The position numbers and the translations under genes are program-made. This document shows positions 11,126 through 22,000 of a DNA stretch of 64,000 bases, piece after piece (within the stretch, counting starts at the first letter, position 1; the number at the start of each line of letters is the position of its first letter). The notes beneath the pieces are model-generated. The model had not been told where the DNA came from, made no database searches, and worked only from the letters and a program-made list of their open reading frames with translations. The stretch is from Craspedostauros australis (lineage: Eukaryota; Bacillariophyta; Bacillariophyceae; Mastogloiales; Achnanthaceae), in the NCBI GenBank assembly GCA_026770025.1, contig JAMXDE010000068.1, forward strand, positions 147,678 through 211,677, read 5' to 3'.

Positions 11126-12386
11126 GTTGGTCGTTGGTTGTTGAGCTGTTGGTAGACAAACAATTGTTGGATGATTGCTCAATGTGTTCACGGTCTTATG
11201 ATGAAGATGCTGACTGATGGTATGAGACCAAACTGTTGCAAGGAATAGCAAGGTTGTCGTTGTCTTGTTCGCACGTTCTGTTTCTCTGTTCCATGATCGC
11301 ACTCTGGTTTGTCGTGGAAGAACTGGTTGCTGCGGATCCTTCTCGACATCCACCACAAAACACACACACACAAACAACACAAACAACACAAACAACACAA
11401 ACAACACGAAGAAGGAATGTGTGCGATCGAACTCGGTTGTCTGGAGGATACGGAAAAGCACAGACCAGCGCGTCAAGTCTTGGAGCGTATCTAAATTGTT
11501 AATTCTGACTTTCCAAAAAGGTCTGAAAATAGGGTTATTTTTTGAGAGGAATACGCGAATTGTATTTTCCCAAAGGTGCACTTGTGTCTGCGTATCATCA
11601 GTGCTGTACGCGTCACTCTGTGTGGTTTGTCTGTTGTGACAACAACTGTGTGTTCGTTGACACAGATTGGCGTGTGTGGTTCTTTTGATGACTTCAGCTG
11701 TTGTGGTGCTTGATCCACACAAGGTGCCTCTGTTCTGGTACACAGCCGGCAAGTGTCATTGCACAAGGAGCGTTGGTAAATCGTTTGTTGGGTCGAAGTT
11801 GTCTCGCACCAAACTGCATCACACCACTCGCGTCACCAGGACAGCATGCACAGTCGTGTCGCATCGAACAGGCACCGAAGCGTCTGTGCCATGAAGCACA
11901 TTGGGGCGGGTTCATTGGCAAGTTGGCGCTCTCACGCTGTTGGGTGGGAAGATTTGCGATTTGGTGGATCTCTCTCTCTGTGTGTCACCACAACACAATC
12001 AATCGTGTGAGCGAGTTGTTGTCGCCGCCGTGGCAAGTTGATTGCCAATGACGGTTTTCGCTGTGACCCAGTCTTGGAATGATACGCATGCGCACTATGT
12101 CTGTTTCTTCTTCGCTTGAATCAATGAACACACGTGAGCTCTGGGCACATTTGATAGAACGTGCTTTTGTCGCAAACATGTCCTGAATCATAAATACCTG
12201 CACGCGATGACGTCCGATAGCCCATTCGGGACACAAATCACAAAATACTGGCAGCAGCACGGAACAGAGCCTGCACTGGGCACGGTAGAACAGGACGGTG
12301 TTCATGTCTCCCCACGAAGACTGTTTCCAATGGACATGACTGTGAATGTCGTGGACACAATACTGTTATCAATTGCACAATTCTAC
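11126..12386. other. Intergenic between the ankyrin-BTB gene and transposase copy 2
   Basis: No supported gene. Holds the likely promoter of the ankyrin-BTB gene and a CA/AAC-rich microsatellite at about 11355-11408. The ORFs here are short and lack domains. The left end of transposon copy 2 should lie here, but I could not find a terminal inverted repeat. Confidence 0.45.
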
Positions 12387-13463
12387 TTAGTACTCGACCT
12401 GGAACATTGGGTACCCATTTTGCATTTCGAGCTGCGTGAGAACAGCAACTGCGTAGAAATAGTACTGATGCTTCTCAAAGTCATGTCCGCGGAAAACGTT
12501 GCTCAGCACCTTGAATTTTTTCAGTCGCCCATTGACGGCCTCGTGGCGCGCCCGAACAACACTCTTCGCTCGCAATTCCGCCACTGAGCCAGCATCATCC
12601 GGGGTTCTGATGTGTCTGCTTTCTCCTCTGTAACCGCGATCCGCCTCCACAAGTTCGCCAGGAGCAAGGCGCTGTTTCATTTTCTTGCGAAAGATGACGA
12701 TGTCACTGACAGATGCCTTGTACGGCCCATGGATCCACACGATCTCCCCAGTTTGAATCGCAACTCCGACCTCGTATTTTAACCCTGGACCGTTAAACTT
12801 CTCGGAGTACCAGGACTTGTCAAACGGCTTCTGCTCGTAGATGCGCAGATCAGTACCATCAACAGAAACCAAACACGATCTCCCTTTAGTGTTCTTGAAG
12901 CGATCCCCCCAACAAATCTGCCCGTTGAAAAACAGAAAATAGAGCAATGACAGACAACGGTTGTGGAACTTGCATGTGAGAATCGCTGTGTGTGTGGCAC
13001 ACATGGTGAATGACATTGTCGTGCGAGGTGCTCTTCTCTGCCAGTAGCAACGGTTCCGCGGAATCCCCACAGGACTAGTACGAGCAGCGTACACACAGAA
13101 GCACGTCATCTGCACAATAGTACTTACGATTTGGGTTTTGACCAATGCGATTGCTTTCACGACAGGGAAAACGTGATTGCGCACCGTTCTGTCAGTCACC
13201 TTGAGCTCGCTCGCGAGGTCCTCTTCTGTCATGTACTTCCGCATGAAACGCAGTGCCCACAACAAGTACTTGGGGTGATTTGATTTTGGGGGTGGTGTCC
13301 ACATACCCCAAAGAATGGAGCATATTGAGGGGCAACAACCAAAACGACGACGAAACACTGCTCGAAGCTCATCAACCTGCTTCGTTTGCAGTGCGTAGCG
13401 CTCATCAAACATGTTCAACGACAACTTGATGAAGTCCATCTCGACGCCTGTGAATCCCTTCAT
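12387..13463 (-). CDS. PIF/Harbinger-like DDE transposase, copy 2, two exons (~288 aa)
   Basis: Start chosen at the ATG at 13463, giving exon 1 (13463-13128, 112 codons) with an N-terminal helical domain and a helix-turn-helix-like segment ('LASELKVTDRTVRNHVFPVV'). A 210-bp phase-0 intron (13127-12918) with GTAAGT and GGGCAG ends follows. Exon 2 (12917-12387) has the catalytic core: 'SVDGTDL' with the first Asp, 'YSEKFNGPGLKYEVGV', 'IVWIHGPYKASVSD' with a second Asp, 'VEADRGYRG', and 'RARHEAVNGRLKKF' with the likely catalytic Glu. This order fits DDE_Tnp_4/HARBI1-type transposases. An open frame upstream to 13958 has no recognisable content. The divergent accessory gene starts 1.17 kb away at 14632. 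No frameshift or stop is visible, so the gene could be functional. Confidence 0.8.
   Translation of the reverse strand: MKGFTGVEMDFIKLSLNMFDERYALQTKQVDELRAVFRRRFGCCPSICSILWGMWTPPPKSNHPKYLLWALRFMRKYMTEEDLASELKVTDRTVRNHVFPVVKAIALVKTQIVSTIVQMTCFCVYAARTSPVGIPRNRCYWQRRAPRTTMSFTMCATHTAILTCKFHNRCLSLLYFLFFNGQICWGDRFKNTKGRSCLVSVDGTDLRIYEQKPFDKSWYSEKFNGPGLKYEVGVAIQTGEIVWIHGPYKASVSDIVIFRKKMKQRLAPGELVEADRGYRGESRHIRTPDDAGSVAELRAKSVVRARHEAVNGRLKKFKVLSNVFRGHDFEKHQYYFYAVAVLTQLEMQNGYPMFQVEY
12918..13127 (-). other. Intron in transposase copy 2
   Basis: GTAAGT donor and CAG acceptor on the minus strand, 210 bp, a multiple of 3, so the unspliced ORF reads through it. Its content lacks conserved transposase residues. 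It falls at the same place and phase as the intron of copy 1. Confidence 0.75.
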
Positions 13464-14499
13464 GCTGATGGCTTGTTGCAATGGATCGGTTGTTGTTGCT
13501 TTCGTGGTTGCTTCGTGTTGGCGCAGGTGCGTCGCTTGTGCGAGTTTCAGCAGAAAAGGTGGTGAGTTGTCGGCATGCTGGCTCGGCCCTCCCCCCCTTC
13601 TGTTGCGCGTCCACTTCCGCCGCAAAAAACACCACTCTCTCGCTGCGAGACAAACAACACGGTGATCATTGTACGGCGACAGTTTCTCGCCGCCGACAGT
13701 CGGGGAATGCCAGTCCGGGCAGAATGACGGTTCGTTGTTGCTCGTTTCTCCACCAAATTCGTGGGACGTTCCAGATCCCACCAAGAGGAACCCACCGCGG
13801 TGGATTTTTTCGCCACGGAACAAGTCAGACAATTGTCGCACAAAGTAGAACATCTTCGACATTCTCCGACGACGTTGGCACACGTTCGAACATGTTGTAA
13901 CATTTTTGACCTTTTTGGAACTCGTGAATGGAGATTCCAGTCGTGTCGTGTGTTGCAATTTTCAGGGCTACGTACAAAAGTACTGCAGCACTCGTAGAGA
14001 TGGTGATTCGATGAGCAGGCGTCAGCCGACTTTTCCGGATGACGTCATCTCCGCACATTTTTGAACATGTTGGAACATTCCCGAACTCTTTGTCACACCT
14101 CAGCTAAATCACGAACGTAGCGGAACATCACCGCCAATGCTCGCCACAAAATGAGAGCGGTCCCACAAAAACGGCTCAAAACAAAAACAAACTGATGATG
14201 ATGGGCATCCCACCCCACACCTCCACTGATTGCTATCTTCATGCTGCATGATAAACACATCTAATAGTAACCTACTATTGTAAACATCAATGAATAAAAT
14301 GAATGTTATAGCCGTTTTAGTTGCAAGGCTTTGTAGCGATGTTCGTTGGTTGACCATGACTGTCTTGATCTGCCTCAAGTTGTGGTGCTCGTCGCTGTGT
14401 TTGAGTTGGTTGGGGCTGGTCTTTGCTGTTTGTTTGTGTAGGAACAGTACTGCACAAGTGTGGAGTTGTTGTTGATGATGATGATGATGATGATGATGA

Positions 14500-14536
<37 letters not shown>

Positions 14537-14631
14537 GATGATGATGTTGCTGTGCGGTTGTTCATGGTGGTGTCACTGCTGCTGTCGTTGTTGTCGTTTT
14601 TGCGGCTCATCCTCACAACAACCTCACAACA
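13464..14631. promoter_or_regulatory. Shared intergenic region between divergent transposase and accessory genes (copy 2)
   Basis: About 1.17 kb separating the two divergent starts, so it should carry both promoters. No TATA box could be assigned confidently. Several 'gttggaacattc' or 'ttcgaacatgttg'-like words (near 13888 and 14066) could be binding sites, but this is only suggestive. The microsatellite lies next to the accessory start. Confidence 0.4.
14466..14551. repeat. GAT/GTT trinucleotide microsatellite
   Basis: A run of GAT repeats flanked by GTT repeats, about 86 bp, ending ~80 bp before the ATG of accessory gene copy 2. Poly-Asp, poly-Val and poly-Thr ORFs across it are repeat effects. 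Confidence 0.95.
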
Positions 14632-16350
14632 ATGAACGACCAACACCCACCCGAACCAACAAAGAGCGCCTACTGGTCACGAGAAGGCGAGGACGCTGGC
14701 TACCTCGTGCAACTGTTCCACAACAACACCTACGACGCCGCCACCTTCGACAAGTTCTGTTTGGATCACCGCAGTTGGCTGAGCAAGTACAAGAAGGAGA
14801 CGCTTCGGAAGAACTACGGAAAAGTCTGGGACCGCTACGTTCACTGGGGCAGAGATCCAACAAAGAGTAAGTGCGCACCTGCCTTGTCACTGTCATTGCC
14901 ATGGTCACAGTCTCGGTCACTGCCATTCACTTCATGCACACACACACTCACACCCATTGCAGCCTTCTCTCCTTCCTTTGGTCGCCGCTACGGCTTGACA
15001 CTCGCAAGCACTGAAACCGAGCGCCAGAGCATCGCTGGAGCTGTCGCAACAGACTTCGTCCCCGGACAATCACTTCGCCCACCACCCACCAGCCGCTGCA
15101 ATTGGGAAAGCATCAACAGTCCCCCCAACACCAGTACCCGAGCTGGACGTGACTACTTTGGGAACACAGAACTGGAAAGTGACGACGGCGGAATTGTGTT
15201 TTCTGAGGCAGAAAGCGAGCCCCAGCCATCCCCAACATCAAACAACACACGTCAAAACATGAAGTCAGCACCAAAGCAGGCTGCCACCAGCAAAAAGACC
15301 ACCTTTGCAATGGATAGCCTGAAGAGTGCACTAAAGGAGGTATCAGCTCCACCATCCATCCTCCTGCCAACTGACTACTTTGAAATTCCCAATCAGACTG
15401 ATCCTTCTCACCCAGCAGCATCTACTGTGTCTGCTTTTGGTGTTTTCACTGATGTGCTGAGTGGCATGGATCATGAGTGTGTCCAATTCTTCGTTGAGGG
15501 AGAAAACACCATTCGCATCGAGTACAAACTCCCCTCTGAATCTTTCCGCGCCCCCAATCGTCTTGGCAACTCGTTGAGCCGAATTGGTTTGGTCAGCAAT
15601 GCACTGCAAACAACACTATCTAAGTACCACGGATCACTTGCGCCCTTCCCAGGCAGCCGCAACAGCAGGCTTCACATCCAACGTGTTGTATTGCCCCACA
15701 CGATCCAACCGGACTTTCGCTCCGGTGATACTAATCGCTTGTTCCACCCTCTTCGCTTCAACGAATCCCCATGCATCCCCACCATCACTCGTCGCGGCAC
15801 AAAGACGATGTATTGCTTGGTCATGGCGAAGCCGGACAAACTGGTGGAGTTCGTCTGCGACAACACGCGTGTCAAACAGTTCGACATGTACGAAGGGCCT
15901 GATTCCAATGATGACGATTCCGATGACAGTGACACTTCGGGAACAACAAACAAACAATCCACTCGCAGAACTCGAGAATCCGGAAACCAGTCGAGCCGAA
16001 TCAACAAGAAGCCAAGAACCAGAAGCGATTCGCGCCGACTTAACGCGGACATGATGGTGGCAGCCAAATTCCCAAGCAACATCAGCATGAAGAGCAACCG
16101 CAAGAAGGGTACCACCGCAAGTATCCGTAGTACCCGCAGCGACCACACTGGTAGTACCCGCCGCAGCAACCGCAGCAAGAGCAGTCACAGCGCCAACAGC
16201 AGCTGCAACAGGAAGAGCAACATGGCATACTACCACGATGATGGTACCGATAGTGACAGCAGCATTTTGTCCGAGGTGAGCACCATTGCAGATGTCAATG
16301 AGCCAACAACCCCCAGCAATGACACCTTCTTCTCCTCCAATGAAGACTGA
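14632..16350 (+). CDS. Transposon accessory protein, copy 2 (two exons, ~540 aa)
   Basis: ATG at 14632. Exon 1 (14632-14866) encodes a W/Y/K-rich helical domain of about 78 residues ('YWSREGEDAGYLVQLF', 'WLSKYKKETLRKNYGKVWDRY'), reminiscent of Myb/SANT-like DNA-binding folds. The intron (14867-14962, GTAAGT...CAG, phase 1) is 96 bp, so the unspliced frame also stays open. After a Ser/Thr-rich linker comes a mixed alpha/beta region (about residues 230-400) with 'CVQFFVEGENTIRIEYKLP' and 'TMYCLVMAKPDKLVEFV'. The tail is disordered, first Asp/Ser-rich, then Arg/Ser/Lys-rich like a nuclear-localised basic region. Layout and intron phase match the gene at 4940 although sequence similarity is low by eye. 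The likely role is partner of the transposase encoded divergently at 12387-13463; no direct functional evidence. Confidence 0.65.
   Translation: MNDQHPPEPTKSAYWSREGEDAGYLVQLFHNNTYDAATFDKFCLDHRSWLSKYKKETLRKNYGKVWDRYVHWGRDPTKSKCAPALSLSLPWSQSRSLPFTSCTHTLTPIAAFSPSFGRRYGLTLASTETERQSIAGAVATDFVPGQSLRPPPTSRCNWESINSPPNTSTRAGRDYFGNTELESDDGGIVFSEAESEPQPSPTSNNTRQNMKSAPKQAATSKKTTFAMDSLKSALKEVSAPPSILLPTDYFEIPNQTDPSHPAASTVSAFGVFTDVLSGMDHECVQFFVEGENTIRIEYKLPSESFRAPNRLGNSLSRIGLVSNALQTTLSKYHGSLAPFPGSRNSRLHIQRVVLPHTIQPDFRSGDTNRLFHPLRFNESPCIPTITRRGTKTMYCLVMAKPDKLVEFVCDNTRVKQFDMYEGPDSNDDDSDDSDTSGTTNKQSTRRTRESGNQSSRINKKPRTRSDSRRLNADMMVAAKFPSNISMKSNRKKGTTASIRSTRSDHTGSTRRSNRSKSSHSANSSCNRKSNMAYYHDDGTDSDSSILSEVSTIADVNEPTTPSNDTFFSSNED
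14867..14962 (+). other. Intron in accessory gene copy 2
   Basis: GTAAGT donor at 14867 and TTGCAG acceptor ending at 14962, 96 bp, phase 1. Its content (a 'cacacacactcacaccc' run before the acceptor) looks non-coding. Confidence 0.7.
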
Positions 16351-16595
16351 TGAGCTCGAATGACACAACACAGTAGCGAGCGCAGAATCTACAAATTAAG
16401 CCTGCGCTCATGACCCGAACGGCTGTCCACCACGAAACAACCGTAACAATAATTAGCAGTAACAAATCACACACATTCCACAATCGTCTTGCCTGTGCGC
16501 CATTTTTCCGTGTGCCCCTGTAGTCCATTGAGTCATTCGATAGTTCGTGCGTGTGCCAAACTGTGCCGGATCGCAGGGTGTGCCTCCAATGGCCT

Positions 16596-17246
16596 GGGGC
16601 TTCCGGTAAAACGGACTATCGGACTAACGAACGGCATCACTATTTGGTTAACGGATAATGTTAGTCGTGAATGCGAAATGCTTAGTCCTGGTTTGAATGT
16701 CGTACTTGGATTTTATAGTTTTATCAATCCGTGATTGAATTGTCTCTAGCCTACAGCGAAAAAATACACCCTAAAATAAGGCACCTTTTGAAAAGATGCC
16801 CTATTTAGGGCACGTTTTGTTTCACAATAGCCCAGCCAAGATGGGCACATTCCACAAAACCATCAACGGGGAACAATGTGGACGTCTCTGAATGACGAAT
16901 CAGAACATTAATACTTATCGTCATCTTGGCGTGACATGACTTTGATAATCCTCTGTCGTCACGTTGTTGCACAAGATTTGCTTTTGCTCTTTCTATCGTC
17001 CAATCGGCTGCGAACAGCGACGTGTGGATGAGGGAGAAAAGATGCCCTATCTAAGGCACGTTTTGAAAAGGTACCTTAAATAAGGCACCTTTTGACATCA
17101 CTCGGATACGAGTCGCGAGTGGCGACAACAATGTTGGAAGCACACGGCAACCAAGACTAATACAATCGCACTCACGACTATCATTGTTCGTCAGTCCGTT
17201 AACAACACGTCCGAGCCACCATGTCCGTTAGTTTACCGGAAGCCCC
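16596..17246. mobile_element. MITE-like element 1 with GGGGCTTCCGGTAAA terminal inverted repeats
   Basis: Left end 'ggggcttccggtaaaa' and right end 'tttaccggaagcccc' are inverted copies. No coding capacity. Inside are several near-palindromic blocks, 'tgccctatttagggca' type, at about 16798-16815 and 17042-17095. The element at 44552-44945 shares the same ends and inner motifs. A target duplication is not clear (CTG on the left, CAG on the right). Confidence 0.8.
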
Positions 17247-17907
17247 AGTCACGCACTTCCCACAGTACACCACACAAACACCATGATCTCCAACTCCCAC
17301 AATAGCAACACCTGGGACACTCGGCAAATGCATCAACCTCGACGGCATTCGACTAATTCGACCTCATCGCTCTTCTCCTTCAATTTTTCGCTTCGTTCTC
17401 CTCTTCGAAGGCCATCATTGTAAAAAGTACGTTGGGAATGATACGTTAAATAATTGCTCTCATTTAAATGTCAATGACATGTACACAGGCATACTCATAA
17501 CATATTGATATTTGTTGTTCAAGCTGTCGAGTCCCGCGCAACTCCTCTCCAAAACAAAAAATGGAAAGCTCAATGGAAAATGGATTTCGCTTTTCCATTA
17601 ATTGAAAGCCAGTCCCGATAATGTAAAAAAAATTGATAATGGAAACGCGTTTTCAATTAATTGATTTCGCTCCAAAAAATGGAAAGCAATTGGGCCCAGC
17701 GCAATTCTAAAAGGCCAACCTCAATCACTCGTGAATGACGTCCCACAATGACATTCCATCTCAGCCAGTCTTCTCTGCCCACGCAACTTGACAACAGATG
17801 ATCACCAAACAAACACAGCAACATGAGTCTCAACACCCGAGATGACAAGGAATAAGCACAACAATAGTGGGCTAATTTTGTTACTATTGACATGAAGCAT
17901 GAACAAG
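17247..17907. other. Intergenic, AT-rich, no gene
   Basis: No supported gene. 17540-17710 holds 'tttccattaatt'-type repeats ending in 'attgggcccagcgcaattct', which resembles, in inverted orientation, the sequence at 27240-27400. Confidence 0.45.
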
Positions 17908-18233
17908 CTACACTGCGAACAATTCAGACCCGTTGTCCATCTGGTACTGCAGAATCACACACACGGCTTCGAAGGCGTGTACATGGCACTGGTGACCGTG
18001 GCGAAAGGTGTCATCCATGATCTTGAATTTTTTGATCCGACCGTTGAAGCTCTCGTGTCGGCAACGAGCTCGGCTCTTGAACTTGGCGAGGTGTCTCGAA
18101 TCTGTGCCGCTTGGCAATGACAATTTTTTGCGTTCGTTGGGTTCGCTTGTTTGGTATCCCCGGTCGGCGATGGCCAATTTGCCTCTTGCGATTTTGTCCT
18201 TGAGGCCTTGGCGGAAGATGGTTCTGTCGTGTG
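17908..18233 (-). pseudogene. Third DDE transposase, C-terminal fragment cut by an LTR
   Basis: Minus-strand reading frame open from the LTR boundary at 18233 down to a stop at 17908. It encodes 'TDRTIFRQGLKDKIARGKL', 'AIADRGYQ', then 'RARCRHESFNGRIKKFKIM', parallel to the last catalytic part of the transposase at 12387 ('VEADRGYRG', 'RARHEAVNGRLKKFKVL'). About 108 residues remain. The N-terminal two thirds are missing and do not reappear on the far side of the LTR element in this window. Confidence 0.75.
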
Positions 18234-19024
18234 TGTTGGCAAGTTCCGCTCACGGTAACCTACGATCGTGGAAGATGGTGTTGGTTGATAGTCGTTCGTT
18301 TGCTATTTCATTACTTGGCTACTCCGATGCTCTCGGTGTACGCCCGTTCTCTTGCCCGATGCTCTCGGCGCTTCAATCTGTTTCGTAGATTCAGTCTCCG
18401 ACTATGAGTCGGGACGCGAGATGCTCTCTCGCTTCTCTCTGTATTCTCTCTCTCTCTCTCAACATCGTGTGCTCGTCGTACACGATACTCCGTGTTCGAT
18501 ACGTACTCCGTATTCGACACTCCGTTCATTCAGTACTGGCTCCTACTCCATGAGTACTCGCCATTTGAAGTTCACCTTCTGTATCCATGATCTTCATGGG
18601 TCATCGCATCTTCACCTTCTGCTCTGACTCGGAGACAGATGTCGACGTGGTGACATGTTGACATCCTGTCGACGTCAGTAGGTGTCCTTCTGCTCTCCAG
18701 ATGTCACGTTCCATTGGTGATGCAGTGGTCTGTCAGATGATATCGTCATCTGAGGTTTAGTTGGGAAGTACCTCGAGATTCTCTTGGTACCATTGATGGA
18801 TGGACGGACGATCTTCCAATTCTCTCAGAAATCGTCATTTGCAAATTTCCTCCAGAAATCTTGCCCCTTTTCGTGTGTTCCATTTCCCCTGTAATTCTGA
18901 CGAATCACAGTATACTATCGACACGAATGTAGTTATACCGTCCAAGTCCGTATGAGAGAATAGCGGGTGAACGATGCACATATACTCGTACATCTCGACA
19001 TATACTCACATGTACATCTCGACA
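18234..19024 (-). repeat. LTR A (3' LTR of element 1)
   Basis: 791 bp, TGTTGG...TCGACA on the plus strand (TGTCGA...CCAACA in element sense). It differs from LTR B at many sites, for example 'gatggtgttgg' versus 'gatggtattgg' and 'gtcgttcg' versus 'gtcgtctg'. Confidence 0.9.
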
Positions 19025-19044
19025 CCCTTCCTATGTGCATTCGG

Positions 19045-22000
19045 TCATTCGAATGTTCTCGATGTGTCAAGGTACGACTTCTCGTGTTCACGTTGTAAGT
19101 CGGCCTTGATGTTCTTGGTGAATCCGTCGCTTGTGTTTTGCTCGGATTTGACGAAAATGATCTCGATGGTTTTGTTGATTACCATGTTCCTCACGTAGTG
19201 ATGGCGCACGTCGATGTGCCGCGATCGTTGGGATGTCGATGGGTTCTTGGCGATGAAGATCGCTCCGATGTTGTCCATACGGACCTTGATCGGCGTCTTC
19301 ACTGGGACGCCCACACTTTCGAGTAGCTGCACGACGAAGAAGATCTCCTTTGCCGCTTCGGAAAGGGCAACGTATTCTGCTTCGGATGAGCTGAGTGTGA
19401 CGGCCTTCTGTGCCTTGGATCGCCAAAGGATTGGCACCTTGCACAGGTATAGGATGAATCCCCCTACGCTGATTCTCGTGTTCTTGTCTCCTGCATATTC
19501 GCTATCGCAGAAGAGCTCCATGTCCCAGCCGTCGTCGTCTGGACGCGCTGGATGGATCTTCAATCCATAGTCCTTTGTATCGATCACATACTTGATGATC
19601 CGATACATCTCCTTCATTGCGGCCTTGGTGGGCCCGATCAATACCTTGGAGAGTTCCCTCACAGGGTTCGCGATATCTGGTCGCGAGTGCTTGATGAGGA
19701 AGAGTAACATGCCGACGCCTCGGCGGTACTCGGCATGTTCTTCCGCTCCGACCTTTTGCAGTCCGTTATCTTCGGATGGTCGTACGATGATTTGACCCAG
19801 GGTTCCCGGTGTCCCATAGCGCTGCATCTTCTCAACCTTGGTTCCGAATTCTTCGATGAGATGTCGGATGAGGTGTGGTTGACGCAATGTCGCTCTAGTC
19901 TTGTCATGGTTCAGTTCGATGTTGCAGCTGAGGTAGTCTCCGAGTCCACGCTCGATTGTCACCTTGAATTTGCTGCCTTGGATGTCCTTCAGGAATGTCT
20001 CCAGTGCCTTGGAGTCTCCGCAGCAGAAGCAATCGTCCACGTAGATGGCCACGATCATGCTTCCTTCGTTCGTCTTCCTGTAGAACAGGCACGGGTCTGC
20101 CGCGCTCTGTTCGAAGTTGATATTCTTGAGGGTCGATACCAACATCTTGAACCATTGCCTGGCGCTCTGCACAAGTCCGTAGATTGGCTTGTGTAGGGTC
20201 AGGGCTTCGTCTGGTTGATGATCCATCCCGTTGGGACAGTTCATGTAGATCTCCTCGTCGAGGTCTCCGTGTAGGAATGCCGTTACGACATCGACGAGTG
20301 TGCAGTCCATCTTCTTGATCAGCATGATCACCATCATGACTCGATAGGTCACGTCGTGAATGACGGGTGAGTAGTGCTCTTGGAAGTCCACTCCTGCGAC
20401 TTGTGAATAGCCACATGCAACGAGCCGCGCTCGATGTGTGCCGTCACGCTTCAGCTTGAAGACCCATTTGCATTTGCAGCATCTGCGGCCGCGTGGAATG
20501 GTGTCTCGTTTGATCTTGCTGTACACTTTACGTGTGTTCATGGAGTCGAACTCCTTCTTGATGGCTGCTCGATATCCCTTTCGATGGATAGGGTCTGGAT
20601 GATTGAAGGCTCCATCGAATGTTGTAGGTTCGATGTGCTTCTCTGGTTCTTTCTTCTCGTCCTGCATCGACAGTCCGATGTCGATCGCTGGTGATTCGGT
20701 AATGATTGCATTCATTCCGTACAGTCCTGTTGTGCTATAATGAGTGATCTCAATCTCTCCTTCATCTGCAATTTCTTCGTCATCTGTAGTTTCGTTGTTG
20801 GAGTCGTCGTTCTCCTCGTCGCTGAGTTCATCGCTGTCTTCGTTGGATGATGAATCGCTTTCATATCCTTCTTCCTTTCGACCTCGTTCGTTGTAGTCTG
20901 CGAGCTCACGCAGAGCTCTGGGAATGCTCTTCCCTGTAGTCGGCTTGGGATTAGCTTCTCCCTTCCTGCCTCGTGCTTCGTGACGTCGGATCCTCTCCTT
21001 TCTGTCTATGTCACGTTTGCTTGGTTTGCTCGGCGGAGGTCTGGATGGTGTACCATGTGTAGACCTCGCTGGTGTGTTCGGAGGAGTGACGCCTGTGTCA
21101 TTGTCGGCTTCGTCGCCGGATGGTGTGATCTCGTCATCCTCATGATTGGATTCGCTCCGATCTTCCTCGTCGTTATGGATTAGTTGAGTTACTACTCCAT
21201 CGTCCTCATTGTCCTCATCGTCACTGTCCGATAGGATATAGTATCTGTTGCTGTCAGCGAAAGATACTCTCTTCGCTTCCGATATTTGACGCGTTGCCGT
21301 CCTTGGCGTTGCTCCCTTCCGTCCGATGGTTGTGAAGCAGTCTGCGTCCGTCGTTCCTGTTTCATTGGATACGTTCGGTGCTGGTGCCCAGCCACGGAAC
21401 TGTCCGTATGATTGATTGAGCCACTTGATATCGCGTGAGCAGACGAGTGACTTGGTCGATGGTCTGTACATGTTGTAGACCCCTGATGCATGTTGGTGTG
21501 CATATCCGATGAACACCATCTCTTCTCCTCTGTTCTTGAGTTTAGCGGTGATCCCGCCGTAGGTAGTCTTCACAACACCCACCTCTCCGAAAGTGCGGAG
21601 TGCATCCGCGTATGGTGGATCATTGCCGAAGAATTGTCGATGTGGTGACTCTTTCTTATTCTTCGCTACGGTGATGTTGGCGATGGCGGTGGCAGTGCTA
21701 GCAGCTGCTGCCCACAGGCCATGCCTATACTCTTCGTCGAGCTGTGCTCCGTTGAGCATGGAGCGGATCTTGGTGTAGAGGTACGCGAACTTGCGTTCTA
21801 CTCTACCATTCTGTTGCGGTGTGTTCGATGCCGTGAATTCGAATTTCACGTTGAGTCCTGCATCGATGAGAATGTCCTGCGTGGATTTGTTCTCTCCGCT
21901 GTTGTCACCTCGGAAGATGATCTGTTGGTCACCAGTCTGTGACTTGATCGTCTGGATGAATCGTTTGATGTATCCTGGTTGATCACTTTTGTTCTTGAGA

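Noticed and set aside
14423..14646. Poly-Asp/Val/Leu/Thr ORFs
   Set aside because: Products of the GAT/GTT microsatellite.
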